Positions 37,390 through 47,945 of a stretch of 64,000 nucleotides of DNA are shown piece by piece. A model generated the notes under the pieces. That model had not been told where the DNA came from. It saw only the letters and a list, made by a program, of their open reading frames with translations, and did no database searches. Every line of letters starts with the position of its first letter. Position 1 is the stretch's first letter. The translations under genes and the position numbers were made by a program. The stretch spans positions 1 to 64,000 of the forward strand of contig JADGRA010000021.1 in the NCBI GenBank assembly GCA_017881265.1, in the 5' to 3' direction. The DNA is from Myxococcaceae bacterium. GTDB taxonomy: Bacteria; Myxococcota; Myxococcia; Myxococcales; Myxococcaceae.

Positions 37390-38892
37390 GTGAGGACTTC
37401 TCCTCGACACGCGTTTGTGCCCGTTTCCCTCCCCGCCTTGCGTCCGAAAGCTCCGCCGCCGGTTCCCCCCGGCTCGGGCGCGGAGCGCGCCCCTGTCGTG
37501 ACGGAGACTGTCCGGGAGCCGGCGTTCGACCGCGTGGCCCGTCTGGCCGCCCGGGCCGTCCGGTCGCCGGTGGCCTTCCTCCTCCTCGTGGACGAGGACG
37601 GCACCACCGTCCACGGGGCGGCCCGCCTGGCCGAGGCACACGACAGAGAGTGGGCCGTCCCCCCTGGCGCCGTCGACGCCGTGGTGCGCGCGCAGGGGGC
37701 GGCCATCGGGCCTGCGGTGCAGCCGTCGGCGGCCCCGGACACCGCCCTTTCTGCCCTCGCCTGGGTCGGGGTGCCGCTGCGCGACCGGAGCGGGCGGGTG
37801 CTGGGCGCGCTTTTGGCCGTCGACCGGGCCGGGCGCGCCTTCACGGCGGAGGACGTGCAAGCGCTGCAGGACGCCGCGCTCACCTTGCTGCCGGACTTCG
37901 ACGCACGTGCCGCCGCGGGCGTCCTTGGACCCGACACCGCCGCGCGCCGCCTGCACCCATCGGGCATCCCCGAAGCGCTGGCCCATGCCGTGCGCACCGA
38001 GCGCTCCCACCTCACCACGCTGCTGGACGCCATGGCCGACGGGGTGCTCCTCGTCGGCGAGGATGGCAGCGTCCTGCACTGCAACAAGGCCTTCCTCGGC
38101 CTCTTCGGCCTGCTCACCTCGCATTCGCTTTTGGGGCTGCCCAGCCGGGCCGCCTCCGCCATCTGCCGGGCGCAGTTTCTGGACCCAGAGCGGTTCGAGG
38201 CGCGCGCCCAGGAACTCGAAGAGGCCCGGACTGCCACCTCCCGGGAGATGCTTCCGCTCGCCGACGGGCGCGTCCTGGAACGCGACTACGCCCCGGTGCT
38301 GGCCTCGGGCCAGCCGCTGGGGCACCTGTGGATTTACCGCGACGTCACCGAGCGGGAACGCTCGCGCAGCTCGCTCGGCCAGCAGCGCGACAGCGGCTCG
38401 CTCAGCCATGTCGATGAACTCACCGGCCTGCACAACCGTCGCGGCTTCATCGACCTGGCCCGGGCGCAGCTCGACGAGGCGGTGCGGGCCCAACGCCCGA
38501 TGCTCGTCATCTTCTCGGACCTCGACGGGCTGAAGCAGATTAACGACCGCCTCGGCCACCAGGCCGGCGACCGGGCCCTTTTCGAGTTCGCCACCCTGCT
38601 GCGCGCCACCTTCCGGGAGCGGGACCTGGTGGCGCGGCTGGGCGGGGACGAATTCGTGGTCCTGGTCACCGACGCCTCCAGCGTGGGCGCCAGTGAGTTG
38701 GTGGCGCGCCTCAAAAGCCGCGTCGCGCAGCACAACGGCCAGGGGCGGCTGGACTTCACCATCGCCTTCTCCACCGGCGTCTCCACCTTTGACCCGGCCG
38801 AGCCCGAGCCCCTGGAAGTTCTCCTCAGCCAGGCTGACGCGCGCATGTACGCCGAGAAGCGACGCCGGAAGGACGAGCCCTCGGCCCCGTAG
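37390..38892 (+). CDS. Diguanylate cyclase with GAF and PAS sensor domains
   Basis: A protein of about 500 residues. An N-terminal GAF-like domain (about 40-165, LVDEDGTTVHGAARL to FTAEDVQALQDAAL) is followed by a PAS domain (about 205-330, MADGVLLVGEDGSVLHCNK). The C-terminal GGDEF domain has DELTGLHNRRGF, SDLDGLKQINDRLGHQAGD, and an intact GGDEF (418-422) preceded by the inhibitory I-site RERD (409-412). It should make cyclic di-GMP and be feedback-inhibited. The start is uncertain: GTG 37390 has AGGTGAT upstream, and GTG 37330 is the longer choice. It lies just downstream of the hybrid kinase, so both may act on one process. Confidence 0.93.
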   Translation: MRTSPRHAFVPVSLPALRPKAPPPVPPGSGAERAPVVTETVREPAFDRVARLAARAVRSPVAFLLLVDEDGTTVHGAARLAEAHDREWAVPPGAVDAVVRAQGAAIGPAVQPSAAPDTALSALAWVGVPLRDRSGRVLGALLAVDRAGRAFTAEDVQALQDAALTLLPDFDARAAAGVLGPDTAARRLHPSGIPEALAHAVRTERSHLTTLLDAMADGVLLVGEDGSVLHCNKAFLGLFGLLTSHSLLGLPSRAASAICRAQFLDPERFEARAQELEEARTATSREMLPLADGRVLERDYAPVLASGQPLGHLWIYRDVTERERSRSSLGQQRDSGSLSHVDELTGLHNRRGFIDLARAQLDEAVRAQRPMLVIFSDLDGLKQINDRLGHQAGDRALFEFATLLRATFRERDLVARLGGDEFVVLVTDASSVGASELVARLKSRVAQHNGQGRLDFTIAFSTGVSTFDPAEPEPLEVLLSQADARMYAEKRRRKDEPSAP

Positions 38893-38916
38893 CGGCCCCC
38901 CGGGGGGACGGGGCCG
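38893..38916. terminator. Bidirectional GC-rich terminator candidate
   Basis: A C6-G6 inner palindrome (38896-38907) is nested in an outer inverted pair CGGCCCC/GGGGCCG (38893-38899 and 38910-38916). It fills the 24-base gap between the stops of the convergent cyclase and aconitase genes exactly. Confidence 0.5.
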
Positions 38917-41649
<2,733 letters not shown>

Positions 41650-41754
41650 GGGCTTTTCCCTCGTACGCGTCCCCAGGGTATGCCCTGGCGCCAGCGCCCG
41701 GCGCAACACGCGCCTTTCGCATCACCAGAATGCGTCCCCCGGGGGGGGGGCCGC

Positions 41755-42141
41755 CTACTTCTGCGGGGCCGAGGGGGTGTCGGAGGCCGCCGGCGAGGTG
41801 GGCAGGGGCTTCAGCGAGCCATAGGCCCCTTGGACCTCCTTGACGCTGCCGGTGCCGAGGTCGATGACCAAGTCCACCGGCGGCCCACCCGTCGGGCCCG
41901 GCCCAAACCGCAAGAGCCACAGGTTGCCCGGCATTTCCTGCGCCCCGAGGAAGACGCGGTCCGGCAGCTTGCTGCTGTAGATGTAGTCCGAGCCGAGGTG
42001 CATCGCGTCGTCGAAGCCCGCCACGCTGATGACGTCCTGGGGCGGGGCGGGTGGGATGGCGGGAGGCCGGGTGCTGCGGTCATTGGCCACGCACGCACCG
42101 ACGAGCAGGCTGCACAGAAGCCAACGCCGGCTCGCACCCAT
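41755..42141 (-). CDS. Small hypothetical lipoprotein
   Basis: 128 residues with lipobox VGAC (Cys at residue 17). The mature part starts VANDRSTRPPAIPPAPPQD, continues with ISVAGFDDAMHLGSDYIYSS and LPDRVFLGAQEMPGNLWLL, and ends Pro/Ser-rich. I recognise no domain. It lies upstream of acnA on the same strand; the 105-base gap includes a CTGGCGCCAG palindrome. Myxobacteria carry many such orphan lipoproteins. Confidence 0.75.
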   Translation of the reverse strand: MGASRRWLLCSLLVGACVANDRSTRPPAIPPAPPQDVISVAGFDDAMHLGSDYIYSSKLPDRVFLGAQEMPGNLWLLRFGPGPTGGPPVDLVIDLGTGSVKEVQGAYGSLKPLPTSPAASDTPSAPQK

Positions 42142-42206
42142 GGACGTGCTCCCTCAGTGGCAAATGCTAACACGCCCAGCGGGCGGGCGCTGCGGGCCCC
42201 CGCGCC

Positions 42207-43130
42207 TCACTCCGCGAGGGCCTGCTCGGCGGCGCGCGCCACCGCGGCCCGCGCCCAGGCCGGCTCGACCACCTCGGCCTCACCGCCGAAGGACAGCACC
42301 CACTGCGTCAGCCAGCGCTCGGCGTCCCCGGCCACGCGGACCTCCACGCCCCCGTCGGCCAGCTCCCGGACCTCGGAGCCGAAGCGCTCGCGCAGGTAGG
42401 GAGCGGCCACCGCCGAGAAGCGAACCCGCACCTCGCCACGTTCGGCCGGGTCCGGGACGTGTGACGGCGCGGCCACGCGCGGCGGAAACTTGCGGCCGGT
42501 TACCACCAGGTGGGCCATCCGGTCGATCCGGAAGAGTCGCTGGTCGGTGCGGACCGCGTCCCAGGCGCTGAGGTACCACTGGCCGCGGTGGCTGAAGAGC
42601 TCGAGGGGCTCCACCCGGCGCGCCTCCACGGCGTCTCGCACCTTGCCGGCATAGTCGAAGGTGAGTTCGGAGCGCTCGGCGATGGCGCGCGCAATCTCTC
42701 CGAGGTCCGCCGAGCCGGTGGTGCGCATGTCCACCGTGCGCTCCAGGGCGTGGTAGCGCAGCCGGGCCGTCGCCGGCAGCACCTTCTCCAGCTTGGCTAG
42801 CGCGGTGGCCAGGGCCCCGCCGGCGGCCGGACGCAGCAGCTCGCCGGCCGCGGCGAGCGCCGCCGCCTCCGCCGGGGTGAGGCGCGGGGGCTTGGTGAAG
42901 CGCTGGTCGAGCTCCACCGTCACCTTGTCGTTCTCGACGTGCAGGTCGATGAAGTCGTCCGGCTGGAAGGGCGGACGGCCCACCAGGGTGAGCAGGTCCA
43001 GGTCTCGGAGGAGTTCCTCGCGCGAGAGGCCCAGCGCCCGGGCGAGCGCATCCACCCCGATGCCCGGGTGGCGGGACACGTAGGGCACCACCAAAAGGAG
43101 GCGGCGGAGCCGCTCGTGGACGTCGCTCAC
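42207..43130 (-). CDS. WYL-domain transcriptional regulator (second of a pair)
   Basis: A 307-residue protein with an N-terminal winged helix-turn-helix (RRLLLVVPYVSRHPGIGVDA, then LARALGLSREELLRDLDLLT) and a WYL domain (FDYAGKVRDAVEARRVEPLE, then LFSHRGQWYLSAWDA). A C-terminal WCX extension follows (EVRVRFSAVAAPYLRERFG). The usual WYL triplet reads WYL at GQWYLSAW. The arrangement, with two adjacent WYL proteins, resembles actinobacterial PafB-PafC, an activator pair for DNA-damage genes. The GTG start overlaps the stop of the other member (GTGA), so the two are translationally coupled. Confidence 0.85.
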   Translation of the reverse strand: MSDVHERLRRLLLVVPYVSRHPGIGVDALARALGLSREELLRDLDLLTLVGRPPFQPDDFIDLHVENDKVTVELDQRFTKPPRLTPAEAAALAAAGELLRPAAGGALATALAKLEKVLPATARLRYHALERTVDMRTTGSADLGEIARAIAERSELTFDYAGKVRDAVEARRVEPLELFSHRGQWYLSAWDAVRTDQRLFRIDRMAHLVVTGRKFPPRVAAPSHVPDPAERGEVRVRFSAVAAPYLRERFGSEVRELADGGVEVRVAGDAERWLTQWVLSFGGEAEVVEPAWARAAVARAAEQALAE

Positions 43131-44128
43131 GCTGCTCCCTTGTGCCGGGCACGGACCGCTTGGGCCATTTCCCGAATGCGGGCCACCGCTGCTTCGGGGC
43201 CCAGCACCCGCACGTCGGGCGAGAGCGCCAGCAGGTGGCGCAGCAACGGGTCGAGGTTGGTGACGGTGAGGGTGGCGGTGGTGCGGCCCCCCTCGCGGGT
43301 GACCCGCGCCTCGGGAAAGTGCGCCTCGGCCCGGTCGGCCAGCCCCCCGGACAGCCGCAGCGTCACCTCGGTGGGCCGCTCGATGCGAAACTGCCACGGC
43401 GCGTGTGGGACGTGGTCGTCGAGACGGAAGTCTGCGGGCACCTGGAAGTCGGCGGTGCGGGGCTTGCTCGTGTTCATCTTCAAGTCCCGGATGCGGTGCA
43501 CGTGAAACGTCCGCAGCGCCTGCCTCTCATGGCAGAAACCGACCAGCGACCAGATGCCGCGCCGGAGTGCCAGGCCGTAGGGATCCACCGTCCGCTGCGT
43601 CGGCCGCGGAGAGCGCGGCGAGGCGTAGACCAGCGTCACCGACTTGCGCGTGCTGGCGGCCGTCCACAGGGACTCTAGGTGCTGCGGCACGTGGCGGGCC
43701 TCGCGCACCGCGCCGAGCTCCATCCGGACGCGGGGCGCCGGGAGGTCCGGGTCGGCGAAGAAGGCGATTTTGCGAAGGGCGTGTTGCAAGTCCTGTCGCC
43801 CCGGGAACGCTCCGGAGGCCAGCGCGGCCGACCCGGCCGCGTACAGCACGGCCATCTCCTCGGGGGTGAAGCCGACGTCCGGCAGGTAATAGGCGTCCCG
43901 GTCCAGCAGGTAGCCATCCTTCCGGTCCTCGTCCCCCTGGACGTAGGTGAGGGGAATGCCCAGTTCCAGCAGCTCCGCCTTGTCGCGCTCGAACTTGCGC
44001 TCGGTCGCCTCGTCCGTGCCGGCGCCGTAGTCCTCCGGGAACGCCTCCTTCAGCTCCGCCCAGGAGACCGGCTCCTGCGCGTCGAGCAGCAGGGCCACCA
44101 AGTCGAGGAGTCGTTCGGTGCGGTCCAT
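43127..44128 (-). CDS. WYL-domain transcriptional regulator (first of a pair)
   Basis: A 333-residue protein. It begins with MDRTERLLDLVALLLDAQ and EPVSWAELKEAFP (winged helix). A charged segment (ATERKFERDKAELLELGIPL) and the phrase YLLDRDAYYLPDVGFTPEEM are typical of PafB/YafY relatives. The WYL-type domain (VTLVYASPRSPRPTQRTVDP, then YGLALRRGIWSLVGFCHERQ) has the aromatic pattern altered to WSLVG. A WCX domain ends the protein. It is coupled to the second WYL gene by a 4-base overlap and is divergent from a secreted Cys-rich protein gene. The ligand (ssDNA or a nucleotide in other WYL proteins) is unknown here. Confidence 0.85.
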   Translation of the reverse strand: MDRTERLLDLVALLLDAQEPVSWAELKEAFPEDYGAGTDEATERKFERDKAELLELGIPLTYVQGDEDRKDGYLLDRDAYYLPDVGFTPEEMAVLYAAGSAALASGAFPGRQDLQHALRKIAFFADPDLPAPRVRMELGAVREARHVPQHLESLWTAASTRKSVTLVYASPRSPRPTQRTVDPYGLALRRGIWSLVGFCHERQALRTFHVHRIRDLKMNTSKPRTADFQVPADFRLDDHVPHAPWQFRIERPTEVTLRLSGGLADRAEAHFPEARVTREGGRTTATLTVTNLDPLLRHLLALSPDVRVLGPEAAVARIREMAQAVRARHKGAA

Positions 44129-44236
44129 CGGGGAGCGGCCCGGGAGAATGGAGACCCGCGCGCCGGGCCGTCAAGGCATGCCTCGCGTGCTAGCTTCTTG
44201 TAGGCCCACCCTAAGGCTTCTGCCGCGAGCCCCTCC

Positions 44237-44926
44237 ATGCCCTTGCCCCTGGTGCTGCTGCTGCTCGCCCAAGGCAACCAGAACATCCACGACTGGTTGG
44301 AGGGCGCCGAAATCGGCGACCGCGAGCAGGCAATGACGTTCAGCTCCACCGGGCGCTACCGGGCCGAGCGCAAGGACGCGGCCGGGCAGACGCTGGCCCG
44401 CGGCAGCTGGAAGCTGTCCGGCAGCACCCTCAGCGTGACGGTGAGCAGCTGCAAGGGACCGCACTGCAAGACGTTCGGGACGAGTTTTAGCGCCGAGGTG
44501 GCAGTGGTGGGAGAGCGTGCCCTCACCGTGGACCCGACGCCGGCCGACGTGCCCTTTGCGCGCGGCAGCTACTACTGCCACCACCAGGGCTGCGAGCGGC
44601 GCGTCGGCGTGCGGGTGGTGACACACACCGCGCCCGCAGCGGCCGTGCAGGCGGTGACCGAGCGTCTGATTGAGCGCAACGTCGGCCGCAACACCACCGT
44701 CGTCTGGTCGACGCCAGGGGTGGGCGCGCCGCTCGAGCACTCACGGGTGCAGTACTGCCCGAGCGGGGGGGAGCTGGCCGAGAACGGCGCGCAGGCGACG
44801 GTGATGGACCTCGCCGGGCTGGACTGGCTGGGCCCGCTGCAGCCCACGGCCGCCACCTCTGACTGCGTGTGGGACGTCCAGGTGACGGTGGGGGACGCAG
44901 CCAGCCGTCCGCGGCCGGCGCCGTGA
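44237..44926 (+). CDS. Secreted Cys-rich hypothetical protein
   Basis: 229 residues with a short hydrophobic N-terminus (PLPLVLLLLAQG) that may be a signal peptide. The next part, MTFSSTGRYRAERKDAAGQT, then ARGSWKLSGSTLSVTV, looks like a small lipocalin-like beta sheet. Six or so Cys occur in pairs (SSCKGPHCK, YYCHHQGCERR, QYCPSGG, SDCVWD), which suggests disulfides in the periplasm or metal binding. I recognise no family. Its stop overlaps the aminotransferase GTG start (GTGA), and it is divergent from the WYL pair. Confidence 0.7.
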   Translation: MPLPLVLLLLAQGNQNIHDWLEGAEIGDREQAMTFSSTGRYRAERKDAAGQTLARGSWKLSGSTLSVTVSSCKGPHCKTFGTSFSAEVAVVGERALTVDPTPADVPFARGSYYCHHQGCERRVGVRVVTHTAPAAAVQAVTERLIERNVGRNTTVVWSTPGVGAPLEHSRVQYCPSGGELAENGAQATVMDLAGLDWLGPLQPTAATSDCVWDVQVTVGDAASRPRPAP

Positions 44927-46107
44927 GGCGCCTGGCCGCGCGGGTGCGCGGGCTGCCCCCCACCATCTTCTCCGAGTTCAGTGCGCTGGCGGCCCGCACC
45001 GGCGCCGTCAACCTGGGGCAGGGCTTTCCCGACTTCGACGGCCCCGAGGAGGTGCGCGAGGCGGCGGTGCGCGCCCTGCGCGACGGCATCAACCAGTATG
45101 CCCAAGGCGCCGGAAGCCCCACGCTGCGGCGGGCCATCGCCGAGCATGCCGAGCGCTTCCACCACCACCGCGTGGACCCAGACGCCGACGTCACCGTCAC
45201 CGCCGGCGCCACCGAGGCCCTCTTCGACGCACTGCTGGGGCTGCTCGACCCCGGGGACGAGGCCATCCTCTTTGAGCCTTTCTACGACTCCTACGCCGCG
45301 GCGGTGGGGATGGCCGGCGCCACGGTGCGGCCGGTGCGGCTGCGTCCTCCGGACGCCGCGCATGCCGCGTGGTGGTACGACGCGGCTGAGCTGGACGGTG
45401 CCTTCGGCCCGCGGACGCGCGTGGTGGTGGTGAATTCTCCCCACAACCCGACGGGGAAGGTGTTTTCCCGCCTCGAGTTGGAGGCCATCGCCGCCCTCTG
45501 CCAGCGCCACGACGCGGTGGCCCTCACCGACGAGGTGTATGAGCATTTGGTGTACCCGCCGGCGACCCATCTCCGGCTGGCCACCCTGCCCGGCATGGCC
45601 GAGCGGACACTCACCGTCAGCAGCGGCGGGAAAAGCTTCAGCTACACCGGCTGGAAGGTGGGCTGGGCCATCGGCCCGCCCCCGCTCCGCGCGGCGGTGG
45701 CCCAAGCGCACCAGTACGTCACCTTCGCCGTCGCCGCGCCGCTGCAGGAGGCCATCGCCGTCGCCCTGCGGCTCCCGGACGCGTACTTCCACGGGCTGGG
45801 CCAGGCCTATGCCGCCCGGCGGGACCGGCTGGACGGCAGCTTGCGCGCGGCCGGGCTGCAGCCGTGGCCCACCGAAGGGGCCTACTTCCTGTGCGCGGAG
45901 GTGAGCCGCTTCGGCCACCCCAGCGACGACGCCTTCTGCCGGTGGCTGACCGCCGAGGTGGGGGTGGCCGCCATTCCCCTGTCTGCCTTCTACGCCCGGC
46001 CTGACCTCGCGCCGCAGGTGGCCCGCTTCGCCTTCTGCAAGACAGACCGCGTCCTCGACGAGGCGGCCCACCGACTGGGACGTCTCGTCGTCCCTGCTGC
46101 GCCCTGA
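44923..46107 (+). CDS. PLP-dependent aminotransferase, kynurenine/methionine aminotransferase type
   Basis: A 394-residue fold-type I aminotransferase. It opens with LPPTIFSEFSALAARTGAVN, then LGQGFPDFDGP, as in KAT I/YbdL proteins. It has VTAGATEALFDALLGLLDPG, NSPHNPTGKVFS, ALTDEVYEHLVY and the PLP Lys237 in SSGGKSFSYTGWKVGW. These enzymes transaminate kynurenine, Met, Gln or related amino acids with 2-oxo acids in the cytoplasm. The GTG start overlaps the stop of the preceding secreted-protein gene, so the two are coupled although no common pathway is obvious. Confidence 0.93.
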   Translation: MRRLAARVRGLPPTIFSEFSALAARTGAVNLGQGFPDFDGPEEVREAAVRALRDGINQYAQGAGSPTLRRAIAEHAERFHHHRVDPDADVTVTAGATEALFDALLGLLDPGDEAILFEPFYDSYAAAVGMAGATVRPVRLRPPDAAHAAWWYDAAELDGAFGPRTRVVVVNSPHNPTGKVFSRLELEAIAALCQRHDAVALTDEVYEHLVYPPATHLRLATLPGMAERTLTVSSGGKSFSYTGWKVGWAIGPPPLRAAVAQAHQYVTFAVAAPLQEAIAVALRLPDAYFHGLGQAYAARRDRLDGSLRAAGLQPWPTEGAYFLCAEVSRFGHPSDDAFCRWLTAEVGVAAIPLSAFYARPDLAPQVARFAFCKTDRVLDEAAHRLGRLVVPAAP

Positions 46108-46225
46108 AGAGGCCTCCGGCCCCTTGGGGGGACGCCCGAGCACGGGGTGGGCCGAGGCGCTACAGTACCCCGTCAAGGTCCCGCCCCGTCTTCCTTGGGG
46201 GGGGTGCCAGAGGAGACAGACCCGC

Positions 46226-47938
46226 CTGAACGACATCGCCGGCAATACCCTCGGGCTCAAGCCCAGCGAGCTGCAGCGCCTGCGCAACACCTACCGCCGC
46301 CGCGTCTCCGCCCACGAGATTGTCAGCGCCGAGCTGGCCCGCCACCTCACGGAAATCTCGCGCGACACCCACCGCCAGGTGGGCGTGCTGCTCAACCGCA
46401 AGGGCGAGGTGGAACAGGTGGTGGTGGGGGACGCGCAGAAGCTGGAACTGCCGGACATCGGCCGCGCCCGCGCCGGCCAAGTGCGTCTGCGCGGCCTGCG
46501 CCTCGTCCACACCCACCTCAAGTCTGAGCCACTCACCCGCGACGACCTCACCGACTTGGCGCTGTTGCGCCTGGACCTGGTGGCCGCGGTGGGCGTCCTG
46601 GAGGACGGCCTGCCGGGCGTCCTGCACTGGGCGCACCTTGTTCCCGCCAACGGCGACGGCAGCTACTGGCAGACGGACACCCTCCCCGACGTGCACGGGG
46701 AACAGCCGGACCTGGCCTCCACCCTGACGGCACTGGAGGACGAGCTGGCCCGTGGCGCCCCGGTGCGGGCGGTGGGCGGCCGGGAACGGGCCATCCTCGT
46801 CGCCGTCTGCGTCGACGGAGACCGCTCCGCCGCGGAGGCCTCGCTGCGCGAGCTGGGCGAGCTGGCCCGCACCGCGGGGGTGGAGGTCCTCGACTCCATC
46901 CTCCAGGTCCGCCGGCAGCCGGACCCGCGGTACCTGGTGGGCAAGGGAAAGCTGCAGGAGCTGGTCCTGCGCTCGATGCAGCTGGTGGCGGACGTCATCG
47001 TCCTCGACCGCGACCTCAGCCCCTCGCAGAGCCGGCACATCGCCGAGGAGACCAGCCTGAAGGTGCTCGACCGCACCCAGCTGATTCTGGATATTTTCGC
47101 TCAGCGCGCGCAGAGCGCCGACGGCAAGCTGCAGGTGGAGCTCGCCCAACTGAAGTACCTGCTGCCCCGCCTCAGCCAGCGGGATGACTCGCTGTCGCGA
47201 CTGGCCGGCGGCATCGGCGGACGAGGACCGGGCGAAACCAAGCTGGAAATCGACCGGCGCCGGGTGCGCGACCGCATCGCCCACCTGGACCGCCGCATCA
47301 GCCACCTCTCGAACGAGCGGCAGGTCCGGCGTGGCCGCCGTCAGCGGCGGGAGCTGCCCGTCATCTCCATCGTCGGCTACACCAACGCCGGCAAGTCCAC
47401 CCTCCTCAACGCCCTCACCAACTCCTCGGTCCTGGTGGAGGACAAGCTCTTCGCCACCCTGGACCCCACCAGCCGGCGGCTGCGCTTCCCCGAGGAGCGA
47501 GAGGTCATCATCACCGACACGGTGGGCTTCATCCGAGACCTGCCGAAGGACCTGCTGGCGGCCTTTCGCGCGACGCTGGAGGAACTGGACGAGGCGGACC
47601 TGCTGCTGCACGTGGTGGACGCCGCCGACCCGGCGAGAGATGCCCAGGTGGCCGCAGTGGAGCGCATCCTCGAATCCCTGCAGCTGCAGGACACCCCCCG
47701 CCTGTTGGTGTGGAACAAGGCCGACCGCCTCGCCGCCGAGGACCTCGCCCTGCTGCTGCGCAGCCGGGGCGGTGTGGCGGTCAGCGCCCTGCAGCGCCAG
47801 GGGCTGGACGCCCTGCTCCTGAAGGCAGACCGCACGCTGTTTGCCGAGGGCTCCGCCCACCCGCTGGGGACCGTCCATGGCGAGCCGCTGCCAAGGCCGC
47901 CGCGGGCCGGGCTGGCGCGGCTGCCTCCGGTGGCGTGA
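46226..47938 (+). CDS. hflX: GTPase HflX with N-terminal extension; likely CTG start
   Basis: A protein of about 570 residues. The N-terminal extension (NTLGLKPSELQRLRNTYRRR, then VSAHEIVSAELARHL) is known from HflX of several proteobacteria and acts before the ribosome-binding domain (about 205-375, GKLQELVLRSMQLV, LSPSQSRHIAEE, GGIGGRGPGETKLEIDRRRV). The G domain starts with VGYTNAGKSTLLNALTNSS, then TLDPTSRRL, DTVGFIRDLP and NKAD. HflX splits stalled ribosomes under stress. No ATG or GTG fits the family start. CTG at 46226 has AGGAGA 10 bases upstream, and a TACAGT -10-like box lies at about 46164. TTG 46124 is the only longer in-frame alternative noted. Confidence 0.93.
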   Translation: MNDIAGNTLGLKPSELQRLRNTYRRRVSAHEIVSAELARHLTEISRDTHRQVGVLLNRKGEVEQVVVGDAQKLELPDIGRARAGQVRLRGLRLVHTHLKSEPLTRDDLTDLALLRLDLVAAVGVLEDGLPGVLHWAHLVPANGDGSYWQTDTLPDVHGEQPDLASTLTALEDELARGAPVRAVGGRERAILVAVCVDGDRSAAEASLRELGELARTAGVEVLDSILQVRRQPDPRYLVGKGKLQELVLRSMQLVADVIVLDRDLSPSQSRHIAEETSLKVLDRTQLILDIFAQRAQSADGKLQVELAQLKYLLPRLSQRDDSLSRLAGGIGGRGPGETKLEIDRRRVRDRIAHLDRRISHLSNERQVRRGRRQRRELPVISIVGYTNAGKSTLLNALTNSSVLVEDKLFATLDPTSRRLRFPEEREVIITDTVGFIRDLPKDLLAAFRATLEELDEADLLLHVVDAADPARDAQVAAVERILESLQLQDTPRLLVWNKADRLAAEDLALLLRSRGGVAVSALQRQGLDALLLKADRTLFAEGSAHPLGTVHGEPLPRPPRAGLARLPPVA

Positions 47939-47945
47939 CGCAGCG

